From contig CM038926.1 in NCBI GenBank assembly GCA_021904315.1, forward strand, positions 3,706,390-3,770,389: a DNA stretch of 64,000 bases, in the 5' to 3' direction. The position numbers were made by a program, and so were the translations under genes. Position 1 is the stretch's first letter, and each line of letters starts with the position of its first letter. Source of the stretch: Sphagnum magellanicum (lineage: Eukaryota; Streptophyta; Sphagnopsida; Sphagnales; Sphagnaceae). Of the stretch, positions 10,648 through 22,685 are shown piece by piece. The notes below the pieces were generated by a model that saw only the letters and a list, made by a program, of their open reading frames with translations, had not been told where the DNA came from and searched no databases.

Positions 10648-11725
10648 CTACACTTTATTTATCAGAACTCTTATATAAACTTTTAGATCCACTAGGTCAA
10701 TTTTAATGTACAGAGTTGAGAAATCAAAAGACTGCAACAAAAGTGGGGAAGCTTTATCAATTTCAAATCTTGAAATATTAAATTTATTTATTACTTCCAC
10801 CACTCCTGTAAAGTCATTGAGAGCCCAACTATTATCACAAGGAACATTTGCCTTTTTGAATTTAAACACCCAAAAGTCATTGACCATAGGAAACATAGCT
10901 TTGAAGAAAGAACACAACCACTTAGAAACATTAGTCAAAGAAGTAGAGCTAGCTGCATAGATAAATCTAGGTTTACTTGGGATTTTATGAAACTTCTAAA
11001 CAACACAAAGAAATGGGAGACGAGGACCACACTTAACACCTTTAAAATTATGTGCCTTATTAAAAGAGAGATGAAGTTTCAAAATATTAAATTGGGCAAG
11101 ATTGGAGACTACATACATACCAACAATATAATTAAGCTCAAAGAAAACAAAAAAAACATACGACTTTTTACAAACAAACACAAAGTTGTTACAACATTTA
11201 TCCATGTAGGTAATGACTAAGGACCGTTGGAGAATCTTTAGTTGATCCATATATCCTAGAGGAACAGACAAAGAAGAATAAAAAGAGGTTTGAACCACAA
11301 AGGAAGCATGAATCCTCTTTTGCAAAAACAAAAGAACCTTTGCTTTCCACTCGTTTAATATCCCTTGAATGTGTAGAAGCTCTTCTTGCTTGTTGAAAAA
11401 CTTCTTAAAACCTTTATTAATAGCTTCTTCAATAGAAAATATAGACAATAAGCCATTTTGAACTTAGTGCCTCTAGAAAAAAGTTTAATTAGATTGGGCC
11501 TTGAAAGGATACTAAGGTTAGCAAAAATAACATGACCATGATGGGAATCAATAAAATTGGGGAAATGAAAACAAGCACAACCAAAGTGAATAATTTGATT
11601 AACTTGAAGCGATAAACTCGGGTAGCAACAAAAGCATGGCTACCAAAAATCTCATTCTTATACTTGGAGAGAAAATGAACATAGAACTTTTTGTTTAAAG
11701 ACATAAAAGAAGAAAGAAAGATCAA
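10648..11725 (-). pseudogene. Penelope-like reverse transcriptase remnant
   Basis: Read on the minus strand, three neighbouring frames give in order an N-terminal segment (AINKGFKKFF...), then ITYMDKCCNNFVFVCKKSY, then KFHKIPSKPRFIYAAS and finally SFDFSTLYIKIDLVDLK. The D-K-x-x-N-N-F-x-x-V-C-K-K-x-Y block, the P-K-x-H-K-x-P...R-F-I-x-A-x-S block and the F-D-F-S-T-L-Y block follow the order of RT domains in Penelope-like elements as I know the family. The copy is truncated after the first catalytic region (no YxDD part follows), and stops separate the blocks. No GIY-YIG endonuclease is visible. An alternative is another non-LTR RT type. Confidence 0.55.
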
Positions 11726-11759
11726 TTTGCATGCCTAAATGGACTAAATAGACCAAAAC

Positions 11760-13180
11760 CCAACCAAAGATTTGTAGAGTGGGATGGATTACCCAGCTTA
11801 GCGTTGCCAAAACTAGTGTACTCATATTAACTTTCTATCCTAGTTAATTGCCATGAGGGATTATGGTGATTTTAGCTCCTAAGAGCAAATTTGAAGCATG
11901 GAATTATTTAGAGAGCTTAGACATACCTTTGTGTCTTTTAATAACCCAAGGGTTGATGAAACCATTCCAATCTCATTATTGATGGTAGTTGAACTTGGTT
12001 ATCACTCATTGCTCACCTTTTCATCATCCGCAACATTCCATCTTGTAGGCTCTTACCATTGGCCTCAACCCTGTCAACACGTTCTACTTGCAAAACTACA
12101 CTATGCCCACTTAAAACATCCCTAACCACTATGTTAGCTGCAAGGTTACAATGGGCCCACTAAAAACATCCCCAATCACTTGAGCTCTGTTTGTAGGGGT
12201 ACATTGTGCTGACATGAAGCATCACCATCCATTGTTTTTCCTTGCAAGGGTTCAATGAACCCACCAAAAGCATCCCCATGCACCTTATTTGCTTACATGA
12301 ATGCAATTTCCTCTCTAGAAGCCTATACATCCATTATAAGTGTTTGCAAGGGTTCAAGGAGCCCCATGTTTTATAAAAGGGTTGCAAGATGGGAGTCTAC
12401 CCATTGGCAACACTTAAAGAACTCGTAAGTAGGAATGTTTTCATAACACTAGTTAGCTCAGCAAGTTGTTCTCATATGTTGCCACAAACTATTTAAAATG
12501 CATATGTTTGCTTCATGAAAACAATGACATTGCCTTTTAGGGCCCCCACCCTATTGGTCATAGAACCCATCCCCACCTACCATGTCTAGTGGACCTCCCT
12601 CCCCAACCCTCAAACACAACTCAATACCTCAAGCTCGTTGAAATAACCTTGAGCTTTTGTATTCTAGACCCTATAGTACTACTAGCCCACAGTTTTAAAT
12701 GTAAGATATGGCATTAGTCATGGCAGACAAGTTGGGAAAAATAAGTTTTGACTAAATGGTCATAACTTTCAATCATCACTTGCATGACAACTAGCTCATG
12801 ACCAATTTCCATTATACGAAAACCAATGCCCATAATGATCATATGAGTTGGTAGACAAAAATATCATTAATTTTTGTGTAGAAAGCTTGGTCACCATTTT
12901 TGCCAATGAAAGGGACGATTGTTTCTCTTGCCTCTGTTGAAGTACACAAATTGAACATGGTCACATAGTTATTATAACTTGTTTCATCCCAATTTCACAA
13001 CATCAACCTATGAGACAAGCTAGACCAACCAATTTTGCATACATCCTAACCTTTCCATGTCTCCCATGCCTACTAGGTTGATGCACTATACTCTTTGCCC
13101 TTGTCATTTGCTTCACATATAACAATTCCAAAATCTAGCCCATAAGCAAATCCAAATCACATTGAATAACATCCATGGCA
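11760..13180. other. AT-rich spacer, no gene seen
   Basis: Around 12100-12300 a loose phrase (CCCACTAAAAACATCCC and variants) recurs about three times at irregular spacing. Otherwise nothing recognisable is present. Confidence 0.45.
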
Positions 13181-13189
13181 CGAAGAGAC

Positions 13190-13440
13190 CTGGGCACAAC
13201 AACACAAGAGAAGGTTTGAAACTTACAAACGCCTTCTCAATATTTTTACTATCAACCCAATATTCTTTCAACTTTTCCCATGCCCATTCGTCATAGTATG
13301 TAGGAGGCCCATACTTTGGTTTTTTAACCCACTACCGCTTTAGCTTGACATGTTTTTGCTTCATGAAGGATGCCAATGTTTTTTTTAAGTGCACGGAGGG
13401 CGAGTGGAGGGCCATCCCACTCAAATTCTTTCTTAAACTC
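13190..13440 (-). pseudogene. degraded plant transposase-associated coding trace
   Basis: On the minus strand from 13440 a continuous reading with one stop gives KKEFEWDGPPLALRALKK, then FMKQKHVKLKR, a stop, WVKKPKYGPPTYYDEWAWEK and LKEYWVDSKNIEK. The tryptophan-rich pattern with K-P-x-Y-G-P-P and W-x-x-L-x-x-Y-W resembles the region before the C-terminus of plant En/Spm-associated transposase proteins. I am not certain of the family. Weaker coding character continues upstream to about 13700. It is a fossil. Confidence 0.35.
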
Positions 13441-13699
13441 CTCCCTTATTTTCTTCAAATCCACATGTTAATGCACATATATATATATATTATCGAGTAG
13501 TCCAAATATCTATTATTTAGCGTGCAAATCATGTCATCCCACACATTTTCCCCCTTAGATGCGCCTATTACAACACCACCCTATTTTGTTGTAACAATTA
13601 CAAGCTTTAAGCCCTTGTTTCTTCTCAAGTCCTCTTTCTCCTCACGAGCTCTCTAGGCCTTTCTTTTTGCCCTTCGGTCTCACTCTCCTTATGTTTTTT

Positions 13700-14827
13700 G
13701 CTCCTTTCTATGGAGCTTGGGGAGTGTGTATAATGATTATGCGAGATTATCATGAACCCAAGTAGTATTTGGAAACCACCATTGTCACAATGCCCCTTCC
13801 TGTAGAAGACTCATGCCTTTGTCTTTTCTTACCCTATAAAGTTTAAACAAAAACATGAAAAAAGAATCCTTCAAAAGCCATAAGGCATAACCACTTTCTT
13901 GTTTTTGCATTCTTACCTACGTTGGAGACCAAATAGCACATATAGCATCCCCAACTCCTTACACCTATAATCATAGTATATATTTGACTTCGGCATGCTT
14001 GCCGTACAAAAGCTAAATAACATATAAAATAAATTTGTAGGACTTCTATAGTATCTATTGTTTGTAATTATACATATGAAAGGAAACATAGGCGTTTTAC
14101 ATGGGGGCTAGAATGTAGGTGCTACTTTTTATTATCCTGCATTGTGCTAATAACTTCCCGCAACTCAGCTCCCCTTTTCGTCAATGAAGACCCCCATACG
14201 ATGAAAATGACTCGGACTCTGAAGATGTGTACATGTTCATGTCTATGTCACCAGATGGATTACTTGAACATGATGCATGGGTGTGTTTTATCTTGTAAAA
14301 ACTTTATAAGCTCGATTATGAGTTTTTACTTGTGTGCAAATGCTATCAGACTCAAAACACAACCTAAGGTACGAAAAGGTTACATGGTTGATGGGACACA
14401 AGTATGAACGTAATTTTGTTCACTAAAACTTGAGCAAAACAAAATTGATGATTTAAAGGCATAAATAACTACATGAAGACGATTACAACTTAGAAGACAA
14501 AGATGACCACAACACACAAACAAAGGAGACTCCTAAACCTTCTGCATGTGTTGCAAGCCAGTAATCCCAACATTCAAAATATGCACGTTTATAGGGTGCT
14601 TGTCTACCAATGGACATTCCATTACACATGACCTTTAACATCTACATATGAACAAACAATTGGGGAGATCTTGGGGTGATGATGACCATACCTCATGGCT
14701 AACAAAATTACTCAACCTTTTTTATAATCCCAATCAAGAAACTTGGAACCTTCCTTGAAGATTCAATCACCAAGCATGCATGTATAGGATGTTGTAGACT
14801 ACATGTAGTGAATCCTAAGGTTGAAGG
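13700..14827. other. AT-rich spacer, no gene seen
   Basis: A 87-codon open frame at 14144-14407 has no recognisable motif and no supporting signal, so I do not call it. Confidence 0.45.
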
Positions 14828-15636
14828 TGACGCGCTCCCAAGTCACGGGGCGAAACCCACTTGAGGGTTTCACAAAGTCAAGTTGCGGAAAGTTGAGACT
14901 TGGTAGCACGCTCCCAGCTTCCAACTCTGAAAAGGGGTAGAAGGTCGAGTTGGGAGCCCAGGGATTAGACTAGCAAGAGGGACTAGCTTAGCTCGTGTAA
15001 ATCTACATCCAAAAATTAACCAAATCGGGTTAGTTTAGCATTCGGGACACCCTTGGGTGTTGGGACTTGCCACGGGCACTTGGACACACAAGACTCACCA
15101 CGGCCCGGACTCAGGGGAAGCCATCACCTTCCCCCATATAGTATTCTTTGCGGTTGGTCGCGGAGGCTACATCCAAATGGCACATTTTGTTGGGACTCCC
15201 GAAATGGAGTCCCGAAACTGTCCCGGGACTTTGGACGGCCACAACTCCTCGCCCCAAACTCGGATCGAGACGAGTCCTAAACCAAAGTTGTAGCTCTCGT
15301 CGAGAGCTTTCCAACGCCGTGTCGCACTTTTCAATGAGACGTCGTGAAGAGGTCGATTCACGACTTTTAGTGGTCAGGAGTCAAACTGCTAGTTTGACTC
15401 CCGGCCCTTCTTTTGCCCATAACTTGGGCTGCAGATGTCCGAATTGCCAATGCGAGGCCATTTTCGATATCTACGTTTCAAGATCTTTCCAATGACATCA
15501 AGAACACCTCAATGCGAGGTGTTTTGGGCCTTGCTGTCGAGCTCTAAACATTCGGAAGTCCCGAAGGACTCCAAACCTCCAACTTTTCCAAGTGTTGGGC
15601 TTCACCCCCACACTTGGCCAAAGTGGGGTTGCGACA
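14828..15636 (-). mobile_element. solo LTR, chromovirus family B (809 bp)
   Basis: On the minus strand it begins TGTCGCAACCCCACTTTGGC and ends GGGAGCGCGTCA. It is flanked by a perfect target-site duplication GAAGG (14823-14827 and 15637-15641). It is closely similar, inverted, to the 5' LTR at 58969-59788. There is no internal region, so it is a solo LTR. The family palindrome lies at 15375-15403. Confidence 0.93.
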
Positions 15637-15641
15637 GAAGG

Positions 15642-17189
15642 TATATCAGAGCTTAAATGCAAAGATTGGGCTATCATTTGTTTGGGCCATCATATAAATT
15701 ACACCTACCTCAATTTTTTTCATATTAGATAAAAAATTTCATAGTTTATTTATACATATTTTGGTGTTTGGTATTGGAGAAGGGCTATCTTGAAAACCTT
15801 TTGGGACCAAAACACTTATCATGAGCCTACTAGGTTGTGTGCAAAGTAATTGAAAATGTTGGAAGGTTTGGAAGATGGTTGGAAAGTTCTTGCATTTGAG
15901 ACGTGTTCTTCCACTACCTCCCAATCCTTTGATGTTAATGATAGGTGCATACACACTCCTGACATAAGAATTAGTTCATTGGTATAGTTTGAATTAATTT
16001 ACTCATTTGAAAGATGTATCATGTACATGTGTGATGTGAAACCCGAATGCTATTCTAACTAAAGTTTGTAATTCTTATATGCTTTTGGTTTGTTCAATAA
16101 GATTAATAATATTTTGTGTCGATGAGGATAAAAGGAATTTACTCAAATAATTTGTGTTTGGTATTTGGTTAGCTTTTGTTACCTGTTTGAAGCCATTCCC
16201 ATCTCTAATTAATACCCATTGAATTAAAACCACTAAGATTTATAGTCAAAGTTACACTTATGGATTAAGATAACAAACAAAAAAAACTTATTAATTAAGC
16301 AAATTCAAAGACAATATAACCCTTTGTAGAAGAATAAAGGCAAACACAACAACATAGTTCTGAAATGAATAGTGGTAAAAAATACTTGACCTCTTTTTGA
16401 AATTATTACATTTAGTGATACATCAAATTCCAAATACAAATCGGATTCATGTTTAAGTAAGTCACTCTATAAATTAAAAACAAAACCTTATTCAAGTGGT
16501 TAATTGCATGTACCTATAATCGAACATCAAATGATGACATTTAGCTTTAAATGTAACAACTCTAAGTCAAACTAGTCAAGGTCAACAACTTCTCAAATAG
16601 AATAACTATTTAGAATTCTTCCAACACACAAGTCTAAAAATGATGTACATTGAAACCTTTGTACCAAGGATGCATAAGCTCCATAGGCCCATATTTGACA
16701 AGATGGTGGGTTGGCTACAATGTTTTAGATCTTGTAATTGGAAACAAAGGAACTCCAACTTGTGCCTATACTTTTGCTCCCATTGACTAGCACCATGGGT
16801 ATGATTGGTGCATATCTACAAATTACAAGTATTCAAATAATCAAATGCTATAAACATGAGGTGCATGTGACTAAGTTTAGAAAACTTATCCATGTGCAAA
16901 AGAAGTATGTAGGCAAGAATTACAAACCAAGTGGGCTCAATAGAGTGACCATCCTCTTTTAGAAAATCAAGTAGGACATCATTAGCCTACACAAATAAGG
17001 CTTGAGTAATAGGTGCCAGAATGTATTAAACATTTGGATGGGAATCTTCAAGAGGATTATTTTGGTAAGTTAAAAAGTTCCAAGGAAAATCAACAAAAAA
17101 TTACTAGAGATGTTGACATGATGAAGTTGAATGGTTGCAAATGTGTGCTCCACCGATCCTTGGGCATATTCATTATAGTCATGATTAAC
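15642..17189. other. AT-rich spacer, no gene seen
   Basis: No coding trace, terminal repeat or RNA gene could be recognised. Confidence 0.5.
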
Positions 17190-17449
17190 CACCACTAGTA
17201 TAGAACATGTCCCCAATCCACCAAACATTCCATTCAAGTTCCACTTAAATTGCACCAATTCCACCAAAGTGGAATATTGGAGATTTTTTATGGAAATGCT
17301 ATTGAAGTAGAATGGATAGGAAAGACCCCACTAAGATTCCACCATGCACCAACTCGTTCCACTGAACTCCACTCTTGTCCACTTGGGACACCAAATATTC
17401 ATTATTTATACCAAAATTAATTTTATAAAATTATATGTGGTGGAATCTA

Positions 17450-19040
17450 ATGGAGTTTGGTGGAATGGAACATTAACTTGTCCCATTCCACCATATATTA
17501 ACTATAGTGAAACCTAGTGGATTGAATTGGTGGAATAATTGGCCCAATGGAATTGTTGGTTTAGTGGATTAGCTTAATGGAATTTTTGGCATAGTGGTAT
17601 TGTTGGTCTAGTGGATTGGCTTGGTGGAATTGTTGGCATATTGGATTTATTGATTTAGTGGATTAGCTTGATGGAATCGTTGACTTTATATCATAATTGT
17701 CGGTCTAGTAGAACTTTTGGTCTAATGCATTGGTCCATATGTTGAACTTTAATAATTCATGAAGGTTAAGTGATGCATTAATGATGTTCAATGTCCTTAA
17801 GGATTAGGTGTGTTCCATGAGTGGACACATATGGAAGCTTATATACATGGTGTAAACATGACTATGTGTAATATAATGGTATTCCAATGTGTTTCAATGT
17901 GGCTAGTTTAGGATGGGTTTCAATTTGGGGATTGGGAAAACATGTTCTTTTTGCCACATATCCTAATTGCCACATTTTGCATATATGTACATGTCAAACC
18001 AAATTACTTCCAACAAATATAATGAATCTTATTCATTATCAATGGTTTGTTCATGAGTGTACTTGCCTTGACTTTCAAGTGCATATGTGTTGGAACACAT
18101 GCATTCAACACTTGCTTCCACAACAACAATAATGTGGGTTGCATACATTTGTGCTTTGTGAAAAATCATACTTGAAAATCACATGAGAATTGAAACATGA
18201 CCAAAATTAAACCCAAAAAAAATCGAAACAATGTTGTATTTGCTCATTCTAACATAAATTTTTGAATCGCAAACAAAAGTAATCATTTCATGCCATACTT
18301 TCTTCTTATTGCCATCATTTACATACATGTCAAACAAGCTACATCCAATAAAAACATTGGCAAATCCCATCCATTTTCAAAGCTTTAATTTTTTTTTCAT
18401 AAACATGCATGCCTCTTGAGTGACCTTCCACTATAATATTTATGTTAACCATGCATTCAACACCCCATGGCAACAAGCAAGTTGGATTGCATACATTTGC
18501 ATGTGGTTGAAATCATACTTGGAAACTTCATCACACCCATGGCAATAAGAAAGTTGGGTTGCATCAATTTGTATGTGCTGCAAATCGGATTTGAAAACTA
18601 CATCAACACCCCACTGGCAGCAAGAAAGTTGGACTGCATCCACTTATATGTGGTGCAAATTTCAAACTTGAAAATTGTACCAACACCTCATGACAACAAG
18701 AAAATTGGGCTGCATCCATTTGTATGTGGTGCAAATCAGACCTAAAAATTACATTAGAGTTTGAGGGATTAGCACACTTTAACAACTCTTGGAAAAAAAA
18801 TTAGATTTGAAAAGAAAGTAAAACATTTGAAAGGTATTGACCAAAGTTCAAAAAGCAAAGGCTATGATGGAAAAAGCTTCAAAAAACAAATGGAAAAACT
18901 TCAAGAAAAGACTAAGAAGAATGGAAAAGAGAGCTTCAATGGAACACCAAAGCTCGTCACTATGGGGGGTTGCTAAAAGGAGACACAAAGTTGAGAAGAA
19001 GTTTTGGAGGGAAAATTTGAGTTTAAACTTTGTATAGTAC
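17450..19040 (+). repeat. left arm of the long inverted repeat
   Basis: It is inversely homologous to 19285-20590. Matching landmarks are 17461-17520 with 20521-20580, 18230-18255 with 20149-20175, 18447-18470 with 19936-19960, and 18781-19030 with 19296-19549. The left arm carries extra repeat units between 17520 and 17740 (GGATTGG/TGGAATT words), which shifts the register by about 360 bases. Confidence 0.85.
18450..18765 (+). repeat. tandem array in left arm, 72-76-bp unit, four copies
   Basis: The phrase TGGCAACAAGCAAGTTGG and variants starts at 18468, 18540, 18615 and 18691. Each unit also has GCATACATTTGCATGTGGT-like and GAAAACT-like parts. The open frames through it exist because the unit lacks stops in some frames. 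Confidence 0.8.
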
Positions 19041-19284
19041 GTATATCATTTTAGGCATGTTAGTACATATTATTTCACCTATATACACGAAACATACTTA
19101 ATATACTTCAAGTGTGCTTAAAATACTCATATACTTGAAATTAATAATACAAACCTAATATATTCTAATAAGTATAGTTACCAATATGTAATATTTATAT
19201 TATACCCATGTTATTTCAAGTATATGAGTATTTTAGGTATATAAGATATTTAGTATATTAGACAATAGTACATCCAAAGTTTTA

Positions 19285-20590
19285 TATACGTCTAGTAGAT
19301 GAATTCAAAATTTTTTTCCCTCCAAAACTTTTAGACCCCAAGTTTATGCCCCTCCTTTTGACAACAACCCATAGAGTTCGGTTTTGGTGTTCCATTGAAG
19401 CTTTCTTTTCTATTATTTTTAGTGTTTTCTTGAGGCTTTTCCACTTGTTTATTGAAGCTTTTTCCATCATAGACTTTGCCTTTTAAACTTTGGTCAATAC
19501 CTTTCAAATGTTTTACTTTATTTTCAAATCTAATTTTTTTTCCAAGAGTTGTCAAAGTTTGCTAATCTCTGGAGCTCTAATGTAATTTTTAGGTCTAATT
19601 TGCATCACATACAAATGGATGCAACCCAATTTTCTTGCTACCATGGGGTGTTGGTACAATTTTCAAGTTTGAAATTTGCACCACATACAAGTGGGTGCAA
19701 CCCAACTTTCTTGTTGCCACAGGGCGTTGACACAATTTTCAAGTCTGATTTGCATCACATACAAATGGATACAATCCAACTTTCTTGTTGCACGTGGGGT
19801 GTTGATGTAGTTTCCAAGTTTGATTTACATCACATACAAATGGATGCAACCCAACTTTCTTATTGCCATGGGTGTGATGAAATTTCTAGGTATGATTTCA
19901 ACCACATGCAAATGTATGCAATCCAACTTGCTTGTTGCCATGGGGTGTTGAATGCATGGTTAGCATAAATATTATAGTGGAAGGTCATTCAAAAGGCATG
20001 TATGCTTATGAACAAATTTCTAAAGCTTTGAAAATGGATGGGATTTGCTAATGTTTTTATTGGATGTAACTTGTTTGACATCTATGTAAAAGATGGCAAC
20101 AAGAAAATATGGCATCAAATGATTACTTTTGTTTGTGATTCAAAAAGTTATGTTAGAATGAGCAAATACAACATTGTTTCCATTTTCATGTGGTTTTCAG
20201 GTATGATTTTTCACAAAGCACAAATGTATGCAACCCACATTGTTGTTATTATGGAAGTAGGTGTTGAATGCATGTGTTCCACCTTGAAGTGCAACCATTC
20301 ATGGAGCACACTTAATCTTCAGGGACATTGGACATTATTAATGCATCATTTAACTTTCATGAACTATTGAAATTCAACATAATGGACCAATGACTTAAAC
20401 CAAGAGTTCCATTAGATGAACAATTATGATATAAGACCAATGGTTCCACCAAGCTAATCCACTGAATCACTAATTCCATTGTGCCAACAATTCCACCAAA
20501 CCAATCCACAAGATAAATCTAGTGGGGTTTCACTACAATCAATGTATGTTGGAATGGGATAATTGAGTCCCATTCCATTGAAACTAGATT
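19285..20590 (-). repeat. right arm of the long inverted repeat
   Basis: It is the inverted counterpart of 17450-19040. The spacer 19040-19285 is itself partly palindromic: AAATACTCATATACTTGAAA at about 19121 pairs with TTTCAAGTATATGAGTATTT at about 19215. A transcript would fold into a very long hairpin. Confidence 0.85.
19565..19962 (-). repeat. tandem array in right arm, about 72-76-bp unit, five copies
   Basis: This is the inverted form of the array at 18450-18765, with one more unit than the left arm. A 139-codon open frame at 19549-19968 runs through it (HHIQMDATQLSC-like repeats), which I regard as a repeat artefact. Confidence 0.75.
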
Positions 20591-20979
20591 TGGGTGAAAG
20601 TGTCTAATGGTGCAGAACAAGAAATGAAATATACAATTTTAAGTGTAATATTCTTTTGAGGTAGTTGCACAACAATTTTTCACATGGACCAATTGTACAT
20701 TCAAAGCCATGGTTTAAACATTTCACATAAAAAGTTTTAAAAATAACCTAAACCAATAGATAATTTCGATAAAAAATATTCACACCACTAAGAATTCATT
20801 ACATGCCCCATAATGAAGTGAAATTATGGTGGAAGTGATCCATCAATAATCATGGCCCAGTGGTTTCAAATATCCTTGCCATTAAGAATCCACTATGTTG
20901 CATGGTGGGGTGGAATTGTAGTGGATCTATGGTGGAAGCAGTTCATTAATAGCCACGGCTCAATGTATTTAGTGAAGGT

Positions 20980-21142
20980 CACTAATAGAAAAATTGTCTT
21001 TTACAACTTGTCTTATGCAACTAAAAAATGTTGCATGCAATTATTTTACAACTGCACATGTTGCATGCAACTCCAAAATGGTTGCATGCGACATTTTTTA
21101 GTTGCATAAGACAAGTTGCAAAAGACAATTTTTCTTCTAGTG
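20980..21142. mobile_element. CACTA-like MITE, palindromic, 163 bp
   Basis: It starts CACTAATAGAAAAATTGTCT and ends in the complementary ...TTTTTCTTCTAGTG. It has long inverted repeats containing ACTTGTCTTATGCAACTAAA and the flanking duplication GGT (20977-20979 and 21143-21145). It is similar to 27047-27198. It lies inside the larger CACTA element, so it is the younger insertion. Confidence 0.88.
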
Positions 21143-21232
21143 GGTGTAGTGGTTTTGGTGAAGTCCAATCCACTCATTTCAATTTAGGTGGAAGTGCGTA
21201 ATGGAAAGGGGACATGTTTTATAATAGTGCAC

Positions 21233-22671
21233 TTGTTTTTTATTGATGTCATTTATGTATGCACCTCACTACTAGAAAATATGGATGAAATCCCCCAGCT
21301 TCCTCTAGTTACAGAATTTCTTGAAAAGAAAGAAGGTAGCCCCTTCCACACATCTAAGTTGGTTTTGAACCATTGCCACTAGTTAGGTAGTCATCAACTT
21401 GATGTAAGGATGTGAGATTAGTTGAAAATATGTTGCAAAAATTATATATTGTAGAGACCTATCATTATTGGGGATTTCCAATGACTTTTTGGAAACAATC
21501 TTAGACAAACATTACAACCAAAAACATTTTATCATATATATACAACCAAAAACATTTTATCATATATATGCTAGCAAAATGCCTCCACATAATGTGCAAC
21601 AACTATTGGTAGCCCCTTCTTTATCTCAATTTTAGAAGATTGAGAATAGTTGCATGCCTTTACCTGAAGGACTAGGCTTCTTTAGATGCAAAGCTGAAGG
21701 TTTTGTTACAATATGTGAAAAGGAGAGAAATTATAATTAATACACTTAAATGCATGGAAAATTTCAATTGCCTAGTTATCCTTGATTTGAAACCCTTTAC
21801 TTTTATGCAAAATCCTTGACATGGAGAAACCACCTCGGCTCCTCTTATACAATTTGAAGGAATGTATTGACTTATAGAGGAAGTGGACAATGAATCAATG
21901 TACAAGAGCTCTTGGCAATTGGATGCCATTACATACATGTTCATGGGCATGAAGTGTACAAGCATTTGTGCAAGCTAAAATTGCTTGTGCCTTGGCTAGC
22001 TTTTCTGGTAAGGGCAACCTATCAGCTCCAGGCTCCTTTTAATCATGAACATCATGTTAATTACAATATGTTATTTTACACATCCAACTAATCCAAAAGC
22101 ACCTTCAACATGCAATGATCCATCTTACACTTCTCATGTAAAGTTGATATTTTCAGAGCAAATATCCTTGTAACATTGCACATCATGTCCTTCCTATATT
22201 TCTCCATCATACATGTGGAAAAGTGTATATGAGTAACAAAATTTCAATTGAATGTCAAGGGTCTAAAAGCAAATCCAAGTTCCACATCCATATTGAATAT
22301 TTTAAAATTTATTTATTACATGAGAAGTAATTAATTGTGCTACAAGAGAATATTCATAGAATAAATCTTTAACTTTATCCAAAACAATATTATGTGAATT
22401 GCAATCCCATCAAAACAAAAGCAAAATAAAATCTTGAAAAATTAAAAAGGGTACAATTTCATGCAATGTACAAGTCCTCATCCCAAGTTGCTTGGGTTCC
22501 TTTTATCCATGCAATAAACATTGGCTTTGGCCAAGTCAGGCATTGGCACCTTGGCACTTCGTTGTTGCTATAGAGCAATGTTTATAGCTTTACTACTTCT
22601 AACAAAGTTTGGATGTGATGTGTTGATATAGTCCATCTGCCAAGAATATACCCATTCATACCATGTCAAAT
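21233..22671. other. AT-rich spacer, no gene seen
   Basis: Apart from the 28-bp duplication nothing recognisable is present. It separates the CACTA element from the chromovirus remnant. Confidence 0.5.
21513..21568. repeat. exact 28-bp tandem duplication
   Basis: A 28-base unit beginning TACAACCAAAAACATTTT is present twice without a difference (21513-21540 and 21541-21568), so it is recent. Confidence 0.9.
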
Positions 22672-22685
22672 GTCGCAACCCTACT

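Larger units (their letters stand above)
17193..21229. mobile_element. non-autonomous CACTA-type element built of a long inverted repeat (4037 bp)
   Basis: The left end reads CACTAGTATAGAACATGTCC and the right end, reverse complemented, CACTATTATAAAACATGTCC: 20 of the first 22 positions match. A perfect 3-bp target-site duplication CAC flanks it (17190-17192 and 21230-21232). CACTA ends with a 3-bp duplication are diagnostic of the CACTA (En/Spm) superfamily. No transposase frame is visible, so it would need a partner. The subterminal regions are crowded with ATTCCACCA/TGGTGGAAT words in both orientations, as expected for transposase-binding subterminal repeats. Nearly all of the interior is one inverted repeat, and a smaller CACTA-like MITE is nested near the right end. 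Confidence 0.8.

Noticed and set aside
14144..14407. 87-codon open frame
   Set aside because: No recognisable motif, no GC shift, no splice or promoter signal; random open frame is the simplest reading.
15637..15655. GGTATATCAGAGC after the LTR at 14828-15636, resembling a primer-binding site
   Set aside because: The LTR is on the minus strand and the site lies on its 5' side; the target duplication GAAGG overlaps the start, so the resemblance is accidental.
19549..19968. 139-codon open frame with repeated HHIQMDATQL-like segments
   Set aside because: It is the in-frame reading of a 72-76-bp tandem repeat inside a transposon; the unit lengths are not all divisible by three, and the inverted copy has frames on the other strand.
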